Made by a program: the position numbers and the translations under genes. The notes beneath the pieces were generated by a model. That model was not told where the DNA came from, made no database searches, and was given only the letters and a program-made list of their open reading frames with translations. A stretch of 64,000 nt of DNA, taken from the NCBI RefSeq assembly GCF_016909575.1, contig NZ_JAFBGA010000011.1, forward strand, positions 62,001 to 126,000, given 5' to 3'. Origin of the DNA: Streptomyces sp. HB132. GTDB taxonomy: Bacteria; Actinomycetota; Actinomycetes; Streptomycetales; Streptomycetaceae. Positions 34,104-43,382 of the stretch are shown piece by piece. Each line of letters opens with the position of its first letter. Positions within the stretch are counted from its first letter, which is position 1.

Positions 34104-34149
34104 GGCACCAGTCTCGGCCCTCGCGCGCGTGGAGGCCCCGGCACCTGCC

Positions 34150-35607
34150 TCAGCCCTTCAGCGCCGCCTCCATCACCGCCCGGGCGATCGGGGCCGCGTC
34201 GCCGCCCCCGCTGACGTCCGCACGGTCGGCCTCCGCGTCCTCCACGACAACCGCGACGGCGACCGCCGGGCGGCCGGAGTCCGGGGCCTGCGCCCACGCG
34301 ATGAACCAGGCGTACGGTGTGCCGGAGTTGTCGACCCCGTGCTGGGCGGTGCCCGTCTTCCCGCCGACCGTCACGCCGTCGATCGCCGCGTTCGTGCCGG
34401 TGCCGTCCTCCACCACGTCGGTCATCATCCGCCGCAGCCGCTGTGCCGTCGACGGGTCCATCGCCCGGCGGTAGGAGTCCGAGCCCTGTTGCCTGACCGT
34501 GGCGCCGTCGTCCTTGGTCACCCGGTCGACCAGGTGGGGGCGCCTCAGGTCGCCGCCGTTCGCGACCGCCGAGGCGACCATCGCCATCTGGAGCGGCGTC
34601 GCCGTCGTGTCGAACTGGCCGATGGAGGACTGCGCCAGCTGGTCGTCGCTCATCTCCGAGTCGAAGTTGCTGCGGGCCACCCGCGAGGGGATCGTGAGGC
34701 CGTCGTCGTTGAAGCCGAACCTGCCCACCGCCTCCAGCATCCCGTCCAGCCCCACCTCGACGCCCAGATGGGCCATCACGGTGTTGCAGGAGACCCGGAT
34801 CGCCTCCGCCAGGGACGCCTTCTCGCAGCCGCGCGCCTCGTCGGGCAGCACGGTCGAGGTGCCCGGCAGGACGTACGGGGACGGCGTGTCCGTCGCCGCG
34901 TCCGGGTCGGTGACCACACCGGCGTCCAGCGCGGCCGCCGCCGTCACGATCTTGAAGGCCGAACCGGGCGGATAGGTCTGCCGGATGGCCCGGTTGAGCA
35001 TCGGGCGGCTCTGCGCACGGTTGAGCCGCGCCCACGCGTCGGTGACCGAGGAGCCGGTGCCCGAGAGGACCTCGGGGTCGTACGACGGTGACGAGACCAG
35101 CGCCAGGATCCGGCCGGTGGAGGGGTCGAGGGCGGCCACCGCGCCGCGCCGGCCGTCCAGGCCCTCGTACGCCGCGCGTTGCACCGGGGCCTCGACGGTG
35201 GTGACGACGTCGCCGCCGGGCTGCCGGCTGCGGGTGATGTCGCCCCAGAGCGGGATCGGGGCCAGGAGCGGGTCGGTGCCCGAGAGGACGCCGTCCTCGG
35301 CGTTCTCCAGCAGCGTGGTGCCGTACGTCTGCGAGGCGTAGCCCGTGACCGGCGCGTACAGCGGACCGTGGCGGTAGGTGCGCTCGTACGCCAGCTGCTC
35401 GCCGGTGTCCTCCGAGCCGGTGACGGGTTCGTCGCCGACCAGGATGTTGCCGCGCGGCTGGTCGTAACGGTCGATGGTGGTGCGGCGGTTGGCGGAGTTG
35501 GTGTTGAGCCCGTCGGCCTCGAAGAGCTGGACACGGGCGGCGTTCGCCAGCAGGGCGAGGAGCAGGAAGAGGCAGAATCCGGCGGCGCGCCGGATGTAGG
35601 GGATCAT
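34150..35607 (-). CDS. Class B penicillin-binding protein (transpeptidase)
   Basis: 485 residues. An N-terminal membrane anchor (AAGFCLFLLLALLANAA), a short dimerisation domain and a transpeptidase domain with SxxK PGSAFK (S216, K219), SxN SCN (273-275) and KTG GGKTGTAQH (417-419). It cross-links peptidoglycan outside the membrane. The start overlaps the FtsW/RodA-type stop in ATGA, so glycosyltransferase and transpeptidase are made together. There are no PASTA repeats. The pair is one of several SEDS-bPBP pairs in Streptomyces, additional to the divisional FtsW/FtsI. Confidence 0.97.
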   Translation of the reverse strand: MIPYIRRAAGFCLFLLLALLANAARVQLFEADGLNTNSANRRTTIDRYDQPRGNILVGDEPVTGSEDTGEQLAYERTYRHGPLYAPVTGYASQTYGTTLLENAEDGVLSGTDPLLAPIPLWGDITRSRQPGGDVVTTVEAPVQRAAYEGLDGRRGAVAALDPSTGRILALVSSPSYDPEVLSGTGSSVTDAWARLNRAQSRPMLNRAIRQTYPPGSAFKIVTAAAALDAGVVTDPDAATDTPSPYVLPGTSTVLPDEARGCEKASLAEAIRVSCNTVMAHLGVEVGLDGMLEAVGRFGFNDDGLTIPSRVARSNFDSEMSDDQLAQSSIGQFDTTATPLQMAMVASAVANGGDLRRPHLVDRVTKDDGATVRQQGSDSYRRAMDPSTAQRLRRMMTDVVEDGTGTNAAIDGVTVGGKTGTAQHGVDNSGTPYAWFIAWAQAPDSGRPAVAVAVVVEDAEADRADVSGGGDAAPIARAVMEAALKG

Positions 35608-36974
35608 TTCTCCTCCGCGGCCGGTGCGGTGCCGGTGCCGGGATCGGGATCGGGGGTGCGGGCCACGTCGCTGACCCGGATGAGCAGCGCCACGATGATC
35701 CAGTTGGTGACCACGGACGAACCGCCCTGGGCCAGGAAGGGCATCGCCATCCCGGTCAGCGGGATCAGGCCCATCACCCCGCCCGCGATCACGAAGACCT
35801 GGAGCGCCAGGATCGATGCGAGGCCGATCGACAGGAGCCGCCCGAAGGGGTCCCGCAACGCCAGGCCGGCCCGGAAGCCGCGGGCCACCAGCAGGGCGTA
35901 CAGCAGGAAGATCGCGGTGAGTCCGGCCAGGCCGAGTTCCTCGCCCGCGGTGGCCAGGATGAAGTCGGACTTGGCGGCGAAGCCGATGAGGATGGAGTGG
36001 CCGAGCCCGAGTCCGGTGCCGAGCATGCCGCCGGCGGCGAACGCGAAGAGCGACTGGGCGAGCTGGCTCGGCCCCTGGCCCGCGTTGATGGTGGCGTACG
36101 GGTCCAGCCAGTCCTCCACCCTGCTGTGCACATGGGGTTCGAACGAGCCGACGGCGAAGGCGCCCGCGGCGGCGAGGAGCAGCCCGACGGCGATCCACCC
36201 GGTCCTGCCGGTGGCCACGTAGAGCATGATCACGAAGAGGCCGAAGAAGAGCAGTGAGGTGCCGAGGTCCCGTTCGAGGATGAGGACGCCGACGCTGAGC
36301 AGCCAGATCGCCACGATGGGGCCCAGGACGCGGCCGGTGGGGAACTGGAGCTTCCAGATCCTGCGGCCGGTGTACGCGAGTGCGTTGCGGTTGGCGGCCA
36401 GGTACGCGGCGAAGAAGACCGCGAGCAGGATCTTCGCGAACTCCCCCGGCTGGAAGGAGAGTCCGCCGATCCGGATCCAGATCTTCGCCCCGTTCACCGC
36501 GGGGAAGAAGATCGGCACGAGCATCAGCACCAGGGCCGCCGCGACCGACATGTACGCGTAACGCTGGAGCACCCGGTGGTCCCGCAGCAGCACGACGACG
36601 GCGATGAAGAAGGCCACCCCGAGCGTGGACCAGATCAGCTGCGTCGTCGCCGCCCGGTCGCTCGGGGTCTCCAGGTCGAGCCGGTAGATCAGCACTAGGC
36701 CCAGCCCGTTGAGCAGGACGGCGATGGGCAGCAGCAGCGGATCGGCGAACGGGGCGCGGAAGCGGACCGCGAGATGGGCGAGCAGGGCGAGGAGGCCGAG
36801 GCCGGCGCCGTACCCGGCGACGTCGGGGGGCACGGCGTCGTTCCGGGCGAGGCCGACGGCGGCGTAGCCGTAGACGGAGATGAGCACGGCCCCGATCAGG
36901 AGCGAGAGCTCGACCCCGCGCCGCTTCGGCAGGCGTAGCTCGGGAGGGCGTGCGTCCGCCGTCGTTGCGGTCAT
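35604..36974 (-). CDS. FtsW/RodA/SpoVE-family SEDS glycosyltransferase
   Basis: 456 residues with about ten hydrophobic helices. SEDS signatures: GAKIWIRIGGLSFQPGEFAKI, LILERDLGTSLLFFGLF, GHSILIGFAAKSDFILATAGEELG and GMAMPFLAQGGSSVV. The Asp/Glu residues in ERDLG and the SDFI loop are typical of active polymerases. It polymerises glycan strands from lipid II and works with the class B PBP encoded immediately downstream. The ATG start at 36974 follows GCGGGGC; a TTG three codons upstream is less likely. Confidence 0.97.
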   Translation of the reverse strand: MTATTADARPPELRLPKRRGVELSLLIGAVLISVYGYAAVGLARNDAVPPDVAGYGAGLGLLALLAHLAVRFRAPFADPLLLPIAVLLNGLGLVLIYRLDLETPSDRAATTQLIWSTLGVAFFIAVVVLLRDHRVLQRYAYMSVAAALVLMLVPIFFPAVNGAKIWIRIGGLSFQPGEFAKILLAVFFAAYLAANRNALAYTGRRIWKLQFPTGRVLGPIVAIWLLSVGVLILERDLGTSLLFFGLFVIMLYVATGRTGWIAVGLLLAAAGAFAVGSFEPHVHSRVEDWLDPYATINAGQGPSQLAQSLFAFAAGGMLGTGLGLGHSILIGFAAKSDFILATAGEELGLAGLTAIFLLYALLVARGFRAGLALRDPFGRLLSIGLASILALQVFVIAGGVMGLIPLTGMAMPFLAQGGSSVVTNWIIVALLIRVSDVARTPDPDPGTGTAPAAEEK

Positions 36975-37056
36975 GCCCCGCAACGTAGCAAGAGGCGGGT
37001 GTTATTTCCCTTATGTCAGCTTCGTGGCATTACCCGGCGGACGCTCCCGGGGCGGC

Positions 37057-37377
37057 TCAGTTCTGGTACGGGTTCTGGCCGCCGGGAGGCGCGTAGCCGG
37101 GCTGCTGCTGGGCGGCGCCGAACGGATTGCCGTCCTGTCCGCCCTGGGCCTGCGCCAGCAGCCGCTCCGCCTCTTCCTTCGGTATCTGCCGCTCCCCGCC
37201 GCAGAAGGTGCACTGCGTCGCGTACTTCGTGGAGAAGGGGAACAGCGGCACGAAGAACAGCGTGAACTTGGTGACCCGCTTGCGCAGGGTGTGCGCCGCG
37301 GGGTTGCCGCACCAGCCGCACACCATCGTCAGGACCGCCAGTTGGTAGAGATAGCCCCGCGTACCGAAAATGATCAT
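37057..37377 (-). CDS. Zinc-ribbon protein with disordered tail
   Basis: 106 residues. Two CxxC pairs (VCGWCGNP and QCTFCGGE) form a zinc ribbon around a hydrophobic stretch KFTLFFVPLFPF that may dip into the membrane. The C-terminal tail is Gln/Gly/Pro-rich (AAQQQPGYAPP). The start MIIFGTRGYLYQ overlaps the stop of the HEAT-repeat gene in ATGA. This zinc-ribbon family is common in Streptomyces; molecular role unknown. Confidence 0.87.
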   Translation of the reverse strand: MIIFGTRGYLYQLAVLTMVCGWCGNPAAHTLRKRVTKFTLFFVPLFPFSTKYATQCTFCGGERQIPKEEAERLLAQAQGGQDGNPFGAAQQQPGYAPPGGQNPYQN

Positions 37378-39500
37378 GATGTGGTTCCTTTCCCCGTGTC
37401 TTCCAGAAGTGTCCGCCGGCACAGCGCCAGCAGCTTCTCGTCCTCATAAGTGTCGTGACTGCCGTAGCCGCCGTCCATCGCGTTGTGACGGCGTACGGCG
37501 AGGAGCTCGGCACGCAGCACCTGTGCCGCGTCCGACCCTGCCGCAGCCAGGCCCATCCGCGCCAGGCATTCCGCTACCCGGACCCTGACGTGACGGTTCC
37601 GCTCCCACGCGGCGAGGAGCACCGGCACCGCCTCCGAGGTCCGCCCCGACACCTCCCACAGGGCGATCGCGGCGTCGACCCGGAGCCACAGCTCCTCGTG
37701 CGACAGCAGGGCCCGCAGCCGCGGCGCGACCACCTCGGCCCGCCTTCCCAGCCCGCCCAGCGCGCTCGCGGCCGCCCGGCAGTCGTGGACCTGCTGCGCC
37801 CGCAGCCCCTCGGCCAGCACCGGCAGCACCGCTTCGGCGTCGCCCGTGACCGCCCACAGGGCCTCCGCCGCCTCCGTCGCCGCCGACCCGTGCCGCCGTA
37901 TCAGCCCGCGCAGCTCCGGAACGGCGCAGCCGGCGGCCGGCCCGAACGACCCCAGCGCCCGCAGGGCCGCCGTACGCAGCCACTCGCCCCGGTACTCGGG
38001 CGCCCCCCGCAGCACCCGCAGCACCTCCGGGGCCGCCTCGCCCGCGCGCAGCGCCGTCAGCCCGGCGAGCAGGGGACTCGCCCGGTCGTACGCGCCCTCG
38101 TCCAGGCCGACCTCGCCGAGCCGGCGCCGCAGCGCCCCGGCGAGCGGGGCCGCCGCCCCGCCGAGGCACCGGATCGCGAACCCCACGTCGTGCGGCACCT
38201 CGGGCCGGTCCAGGGCGGCGGCCAGCGCCGGCAGCGCCCGGGCGTCGCCCAGCCTGGACAGCGCCTTCACCGCCGAGCCCAGGCCCGGCGGCCCGCTCGC
38301 CCACTCCTTCACCCACGCAGCGGGATCCGCCGCCACCCGGCGGGCCAGGGCGTCGGCCGCCGGCACGGCCAGGCCGAACAGCTCCTCCAGCACGTGCGAG
38401 GCGGCCTCGGCGAGCCGCGGTTCCGGGTCCGCGAGCTGTGCGCCGACCAGCCGCACCAGACCGTCGTACGAACCACGCCACGCGCGCATCAGCCCGCCGC
38501 TCATCCGCACGGCGTCCAGGCGCTGCCAGGGGTCCGGGCTGCTCAGCTGGTCCGTCAGCAGTGCCGTACGGTCGTCCACCCGGTCGTCCAGGCCGCTGTG
38601 CAGCGTCCGCAGCAGATCGGCCGCCCACGGGGTACTGCGGCCGGCGGGCTCCTCGGCCGACAGCTCCCGCAACTGACCCACCAGGGCCGGCGCGGTGGCC
38701 CGGTCCGAAACGGTCTCGTCGCCACCCGACGCCTTCGCGGTGGCGGACTCCGCCCGGAAGGGCCGGGAGCGCAGCTCCCGCAGCAGCCCCGACACCACCC
38801 GCACGACGTCCCCGGGCAGGGCGTCCGGCGCGCACCTGGCCAGCTGGGCGAGGGCCGCGAGCCGCAGCCCGGGCGGATGCGCCTCAGCGGCGAGCCGGCT
38901 CAGCCAGTCCGCAGCCTGCCCCGACAGCGGCCGGTGGCGCAGGGCGATCCGTCCTGCGGCCTCGACGAGCGCGAGCCGCACCTCGTCGTCCGCCTCGACC
39001 GGGAGCCGCTCGCGCAGCAGGGTGAGCACCCTCTCCGGCCGGTCGTGCAGCGTGGCCAGGGCCAGCGGTGCGGCGTGCCGCACCCCCGGATCGTCGTCGG
39101 CGACCAACTCGAAGAAGACCGCGGACCCGGCGGACACGGCCGCCGCGGCCATGGCGTAGTTCGCCACGCCCTCGATCTCGTCCTCGTCCAGCTCGTCCAG
39201 TTCGCTCTCGTCGTCCACGTCCAGATCGATGCCGCCGATGCTGGTGAGCAGTTCGACGACGCCGCCCCGGTCCCGTATGCCGGGATCCACGGCCAGCTCG
39301 AAGAGGAACGGGATGCACGCGAGCGTGCACGCGTACACATCCCCCTGGTGGTGCACCGCGCCGTACATCCCGTCGAGCGCGCTCTCACGCTCCGCCGCGT
39401 CGGCGGAGGCGAGTCCGTACAGGAGCCCCGGCACGTCGTCGGCCGGGCCGTAGGCATGCTCCATCGAAGCCCAGTCGACCTCGTCGATCCCCGTGAACAC
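37374..39500 (-). CDS. Large HEAT-repeat protein
   Basis: 708 residues made of repeated helix pairs (e.g. DDPGVRHAAPLALATLHDRP, SHEELWLRVDAAIALWEVSG, WERNRHVRVRVAECLARMG), the hallmark of HEAT repeats that bind proteins or nucleic acids. There is no signal peptide or catalytic motif. GTG start (VFTGIDEVDWASM) with GGGGAGGG eight bases upstream. Translationally coupled to the zinc-ribbon gene. It may be a scaffold; homologues occur as large accessory proteins in streptomycetes. Confidence 0.88.
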   Translation of the reverse strand: MFTGIDEVDWASMEHAYGPADDVPGLLYGLASADAAERESALDGMYGAVHHQGDVYACTLACIPFLFELAVDPGIRDRGGVVELLTSIGGIDLDVDDESELDELDEDEIEGVANYAMAAAAVSAGSAVFFELVADDDPGVRHAAPLALATLHDRPERVLTLLRERLPVEADDEVRLALVEAAGRIALRHRPLSGQAADWLSRLAAEAHPPGLRLAALAQLARCAPDALPGDVVRVVSGLLRELRSRPFRAESATAKASGGDETVSDRATAPALVGQLRELSAEEPAGRSTPWAADLLRTLHSGLDDRVDDRTALLTDQLSSPDPWQRLDAVRMSGGLMRAWRGSYDGLVRLVGAQLADPEPRLAEAASHVLEELFGLAVPAADALARRVAADPAAWVKEWASGPPGLGSAVKALSRLGDARALPALAAALDRPEVPHDVGFAIRCLGGAAAPLAGALRRRLGEVGLDEGAYDRASPLLAGLTALRAGEAAPEVLRVLRGAPEYRGEWLRTAALRALGSFGPAAGCAVPELRGLIRRHGSAATEAAEALWAVTGDAEAVLPVLAEGLRAQQVHDCRAAASALGGLGRRAEVVAPRLRALLSHEELWLRVDAAIALWEVSGRTSEAVPVLLAAWERNRHVRVRVAECLARMGLAAAGSDAAQVLRAELLAVRRHNAMDGGYGSHDTYEDEKLLALCRRTLLEDTGKGTTS

Positions 39501-39683
39501 GCCACACCCTCCCCGTGTCTTCTCCCGGCGCCCCGGACACGGCGGGAACCGTGCGTGCGAAGCAGCGCCTGCGCAGAGTGTGCACCACTGCCAGGACGCT
39601 CGACCCTCCACTTGTGGCCTTTCCTCACCGCGCGCGCCCGGGCTGTGAAGGTGCTGTGTGCGCCCCGCCCCTTCCGGCTCCCC

Positions 39684-40577
39684 TCAGCCACCGGGCAGGG
39701 GCCTGGCCTGCCCGGGTTCGTTCAGCGGGCCGAGCAGATCCCCGTGCCGCTCCAGCCGTGCCCTCATGTCGCCGGCGAGGAAGAGGAGGTCGTCCGGCGC
39801 ACCGCAGGCCTCGATCTCGTCCCAGTCGACCGGCGCGGACACGGTCGGACTGCCTTTCGCGCGCAGGGTGTACGGCGCCGCGGTGGTCTTCGACGCGGCG
39901 TTCTGGCTGAAATCCACGAAGACCTTCCCCGGGCGCAGCGCGCGCGTCATCCGGTGCACGGCCAGCTCCGGCAGTGCGGCCTGTGCCTCCACGGCCAGCT
40001 TCCTCGCGTAGGCCGTCACCTCCTCGGAGGGGGTGGGCTCCAGGGGGACGAGCAGATGCAGGCCCTTGGAGCCCGAGGTCTTCCCGTACGAGGACAGCCC
40101 GTCCCGAGCCAGCCGTTCCCGCAGCCACAGGGCCACCACGCAGCACTCGACGACACTCGCGGGCGGCCCGGGGTCCAGGTCGAACACCATCCGGTCGGCC
40201 ACGGCGGGGGAGTCCTGCCGCCACTGGTGGGTGTGGAACTCCACCACCAGGTTCGCCGCCCACATCAAGGACGGCAGATCCTGCGCGAGCACCTGACGGG
40301 CGTCGGGGTCGTCGCTGCGGGGCACCGGGGCGGTACGCACCCAGTCGGGTGTGCCGGGCGGCGGATTCTTGGTGAAGAAACGCAGGCCCTCCGGACCGTC
40401 CGGGTAACGCAGGAAGGACAGCGGACGGTCGCGCAGGTGCGGCAGCATCGCCTCCGCGGCCGTTGCCGCGTAGTAGTGCAGCACCTCGCCCTTGGTGGTG
40501 CCGGTCGCCGGGTACAGCACCTTGTCGAGATTGCTGAGCGCCAGGCGCCGCCCCTCCACCTCCGTGATCGGCGTCAT
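39684..40577 (-). CDS. LigD-type NHEJ polymerase/primase domain protein
   Basis: 297 residues consisting only of the LigD polymerase (archaeo-eukaryotic primase-like) domain: LSNLDKVLYPATGTTKGEVLHYY, the metal-binding VFDLDPGPPAS, KTSGSKGLHLLVPL, and HRMTRALRPGKVFVDFSQN. There is no ligase or phosphoesterase domain, so ligation must come from another gene. It fills or extends ends during non-homologous end joining. It is divergent from ku across a 59-bp gap, implying shared control. Streptomyces usually encode the NHEJ activities as separate proteins, as here. Confidence 0.95.
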   Translation of the reverse strand: MTPITEVEGRRLALSNLDKVLYPATGTTKGEVLHYYAATAAEAMLPHLRDRPLSFLRYPDGPEGLRFFTKNPPPGTPDWVRTAPVPRSDDPDARQVLAQDLPSLMWAANLVVEFHTHQWRQDSPAVADRMVFDLDPGPPASVVECCVVALWLRERLARDGLSSYGKTSGSKGLHLLVPLEPTPSEEVTAYARKLAVEAQAALPELAVHRMTRALRPGKVFVDFSQNAASKTTAAPYTLRAKGSPTVSAPVDWDEIEACGAPDDLLFLAGDMRARLERHGDLLGPLNEPGQARPLPGG

Positions 40578-40636
40578 ACGATAAGAATCACATGAAATCG
40601 CCTGAATGAGCTCGTAGCGGACGCAAGGGGTGAACG

Positions 40637-41710
40637 GTGAGGTCCATCTGGAACGGTTCCGTCTCGTTCGGCCTGGTCAGCATCCCGGTCAAGCTCATGA
40701 ACGCCACGGAGAACCACGCGATCTCCTTCCGGCAGATCCACCTCTCCGACGGCGGCAGGATCCGCTACCGCAAGGTCTGCGAGCTGGACGAGGAGGAGGT
40801 GCCCGCCTCCGAGACCGTCAAGGCGTACGAGGACTCCGACGGCACGGTGATCCCCGTGACCGACGAGGACCTCGCCTCGCTTCCGCTCCCCACCGCCAAG
40901 ACGATCGAGATCGAGGGGTTCGTGCCGGCCTCGGCGATCGATCCCCTGCAGCTGGACTCGGCGTACTACCTCTCGGCCAACGGCGTCCCGGCCGCCAAGC
41001 CCTACGCACTGCTGCGCGAGGCCCTCAGACGCAGCGGCAAGGTGGCCGTGGCGAAGTACGCGCTGCGCGGGCGGGAACGGCTCGGGATGCTGCGGGTGGT
41101 CGGCGACGTGATCGCGATGCACGGCCTGCTGTGGCCGGACGAGATCCGCACCCCGGAGGGCGTCGCCCCGGAATCCGGCGTCAAGGTCCGTGACGCGGAA
41201 CTGGACCTGGCGGACGCGCTGATGGACACCCTCGGCGACGCCGACCTGGACACGCTCCACGACGAGTACCGCGAGGCGGTCGAGGAACTCGTCGCGGCGA
41301 AGGCGGCGGGTGAACCCCTGGCGCAGGATCAGGCCGAGGAGCCCGAGGGCAAGGTGATCGACCTGATGGCGGCGCTGGAGAGCAGCGTGCGGGCCGCGAA
41401 GGAGTCCCACGGGGAGGACGGCGGGAAGGAGGGCGAGGTCGCGGACGTCCACCCCATCGGCTCCGGCGCGAAGGGGACCGGGGCGTCCTCGAAGCGGGCC
41501 CCGTCGAAGAAGGCGGCACCGAGGAGGACGGCCGCGAGGAAGACCGCGGCGAAGAAGACCTCCGAGAAGCCTCCGGCGAAGAAGCCCGCAGCCGAGAAGC
41601 CCGCAGCCGAGAAGTCCGCAGCCGAGAAGGCGACGGCGAAGAAGGGCACAGGCAGGAAGCCCCCGGCGAAGAAGTCGTCCGGGGGCGCTCGAAAGCGCTC
41701 CTCGGCCTGA
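40637..41710 (+). CDS. ku: Ku protein of bacterial non-homologous end joining
   Basis: 357 residues. The Ku core (~1-260) is recognisable: MRSIWNGSVSFGLVSIPVKL, FRQIHLSDGGRIRYRKVCELDEEEV, DPLQLDSAYYL, GRERLGMLRVVGDVIAMHGLLWPDEIR. It forms a homodimeric ring on DNA ends and recruits the LigD-type enzymes. The C-terminal ~90 residues are Lys/Ala-rich (KKAAPRRTAARKTAAKK) with tandem AAEKPAAEK repeats, resembling histone-like tails that bind DNA. GTG start with GGGGTGAAC upstream. Divergent from the LigD polymerase gene. Confidence 0.97.
   Translation: MRSIWNGSVSFGLVSIPVKLMNATENHAISFRQIHLSDGGRIRYRKVCELDEEEVPASETVKAYEDSDGTVIPVTDEDLASLPLPTAKTIEIEGFVPASAIDPLQLDSAYYLSANGVPAAKPYALLREALRRSGKVAVAKYALRGRERLGMLRVVGDVIAMHGLLWPDEIRTPEGVAPESGVKVRDAELDLADALMDTLGDADLDTLHDEYREAVEELVAAKAAGEPLAQDQAEEPEGKVIDLMAALESSVRAAKESHGEDGGKEGEVADVHPIGSGAKGTGASSKRAPSKKAAPRRTAARKTAAKKTSEKPPAKKPAAEKPAAEKSAAEKATAKKGTGRKPPAKKSSGGARKRSSA
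41585..41629 (+). repeat. Three tandem 15-bp repeats in the Ku tail
   Basis: CCCGCAGCCGAGAAG is repeated three times (third copy starts T), encoding repeated PAAEK/SAAEK units. It lies within the Lys/Ala-rich tail, where copy number could vary between strains. Confidence 0.85.
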
Positions 41711-41758
41711 CGTGGCCGCGCCGGCCGAGGAGCGGCACGCGGCCCGGCACGGGGCCAC

Positions 41759-41974
41759 GACACCGTCCCGTACGACCCCGTGAGCCCTTCCGCCCTGCGG
41801 CATCCGCATCGGCACCCCCGCCCTGACGCCCCGGGGCACCCCCGCCTCCGAGCGGTCGCGCAGTGGATCGATCTCGTGGTCGAAGCCGCTCGTACAGGTG
41901 ACGAAACGACTGTTTCCGAGGTCAGGGACGAAGTCAGGACCATGATGGAGGCCTATCCGGCACCGAGTCTCCCC
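41759..41974 (+). pseudogene. glyA: Frameshifted 3' remnant of serine hydroxymethyltransferase
   Basis: Three conserved C-terminal SHMT pieces occur in order but not in one frame: DTVPYDP (41759-41779, frame 2), GIRIGTPALTPRG (41799-41837, frame 3), then AVAQWIDLVVEAARTGDETT and EVRTMMEAYPAPSLP (41852-41974, frame 2). SGIRIGTPALTTRG is a signature of GlyA. The catalytic N-terminal two-thirds is absent and Ku ends just upstream, so this is a truncated pseudogene. A functional glyA must be elsewhere. The rest of 41711-42141 shows no other gene. Confidence 0.82.
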
Positions 41975-42141
41975 CTGGCCCGACCGGGTTGCCGGAGCAG
42001 GTCGGGGCACTCAGGACCCGGACTGCTCCGGAACGCCGGGCTCCCGACTCCGCGCGCCCCGCTCTGCGCCCTGTGCGGGGGCCGGCCCGGCGTACAGCCT
42101 GGGGGAGCAAGGACGCCGACGGGGTGAACAGAGGGGGCACG

Positions 42142-43308
42142 ATGCAGGATCTCAACGTCACGTCATGGCAGCTCTTCGGGCACGACCGGCTCTATGTGAA
42201 CCTGCCGGACGGCACCGCGATCGGATGGGCGGACCGGGGCAGCGGCACGATCACCGTCCTGCACCCGCGCTACCGCGACGCCGTGACCGACGCGCTCGCG
42301 CGCCAGGTCCCGGACCTGCCGGCACTCGTCGGTGAGGACGTGCCGGCGGGGCCGCCGGCCCCGAGGACTCCGCCGCAGGTCCCGCGGATCCCGCCCATGA
42401 GGGGGATACGGAAGAGGGGCGTCGTGCAGGAACCGGCTCCCGCGGTGGAGCAGATGTCCGCTCCCGCGCCGGAGGCGGGTCACGAGCCGGTGACCGCGCC
42501 CGCGTCGATGCCGATCTCCGCGCCCGTGCGGGAATCGGTGCCGGAGCCCGCGCTCGTGCCGGAGCCCGCGCCGGTGCCGGAGTCCGTGCACGGGCACGGC
42601 CCGGTGGAGCCGTCCCTCGCGCCCGTGCCGGATCCTGTTGCCGGTCCCGGGCCGGAGCGGCGCCGGCGGCCGGCGGTCCTCCCCGCGCTGACCCCCGCGA
42701 GCGACCTCGCGTCGCGGCGGCCGGGGACCGGACTCCGGGAACAGCTCGGCGAATCCGGGGCCGGGGCGCTCGTACGGGTGGCCACCGGGGCGCTGCGGCG
42801 GCACAGGGACGCGGACCCGCGGCGGGGGGCCCTCGCGGGGGAGCGGAGGGTCGGGGCCGAGCTCAAGCGGCTGACCCGGCACGGCTGGCGGGTACTGCAC
42901 TCCGTGCCTCTGCCGGACGGCACGGAGATCGGGCACCTGCTCATCGGCCCCGGCGGGGTGTTCGCCGTGAGCACCGAGCACCACCCCGGGGCATCGGTAC
43001 GGATCGAGGACGGCACGCTGCGCATCGACGGCGGGACCCCGCAGCCGTACGAGCTCGACGGCCGCCCCCGCACCCGGCGGGCCCGGGCCGTGCTGGAGGC
43101 GTACTGCGCCTTCGACGTGCCCGTACAGACCGTGCTGGTGTTCACCGGCGTCACCGCGCTGGAAGTGGCCTCCACGCCGGCCGGTGTCCGCGTCTGCCGG
43201 GAGCGCCAGGTGTCTGTTCTCGCCCCGCTGACCGGCGTGTTCACCCCCACCCAGGTGGAGAGGGTCTACGACGTCGCGCGGAACGGGGAGGCCTGGCTGG
43301 ACGCGTGA
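42142..43308 (+). CDS. NERD-domain protein with proline-rich central region
   Basis: 388 residues. The first ~70 are a small beta domain (LTVTSWQLFGHD-like start, LYVNLPDGTAIGWAD). A Pro/Glu/Val-rich low-complexity stretch (~75-185) follows, with repeats such as VPEPALVPEPAPVPES. The C-terminal half has the nuclease-related NERD pattern: GERRVGAELKRLTRHGWRVLHSV, IGHLLIGPGGVFAVST, then VLVFTGV. NERD resembles Holliday-junction-resolvase folds, but catalytic Asp/Lys residues are not clearly conserved here. Start MQDLNVTSW with GAGGGGG upstream. Function unknown. Confidence 0.87.
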   Translation: MQDLNVTSWQLFGHDRLYVNLPDGTAIGWADRGSGTITVLHPRYRDAVTDALARQVPDLPALVGEDVPAGPPAPRTPPQVPRIPPMRGIRKRGVVQEPAPAVEQMSAPAPEAGHEPVTAPASMPISAPVRESVPEPALVPEPAPVPESVHGHGPVEPSLAPVPDPVAGPGPERRRRPAVLPALTPASDLASRRPGTGLREQLGESGAGALVRVATGALRRHRDADPRRGALAGERRVGAELKRLTRHGWRVLHSVPLPDGTEIGHLLIGPGGVFAVSTEHHPGASVRIEDGTLRIDGGTPQPYELDGRPRTRRARAVLEAYCAFDVPVQTVLVFTGVTALEVASTPAGVRVCRERQVSVLAPLTGVFTPTQVERVYDVARNGEAWLDA

Positions 43309-43382
43309 GTCCGGGGCACGGCCGGTAGATTCCCCGGTGCTGCCGCAGCGCCCGTAGCCGTACCGCCGAAGGGGAAGTCATC

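Noticed and set aside
41780..42127. Small independent protein gene between ku and the NERD gene
   Set aside because: Its convincing part is the SHMT C-terminal segment, which only makes sense with a frameshift, so it is treated as a glyA remnant.
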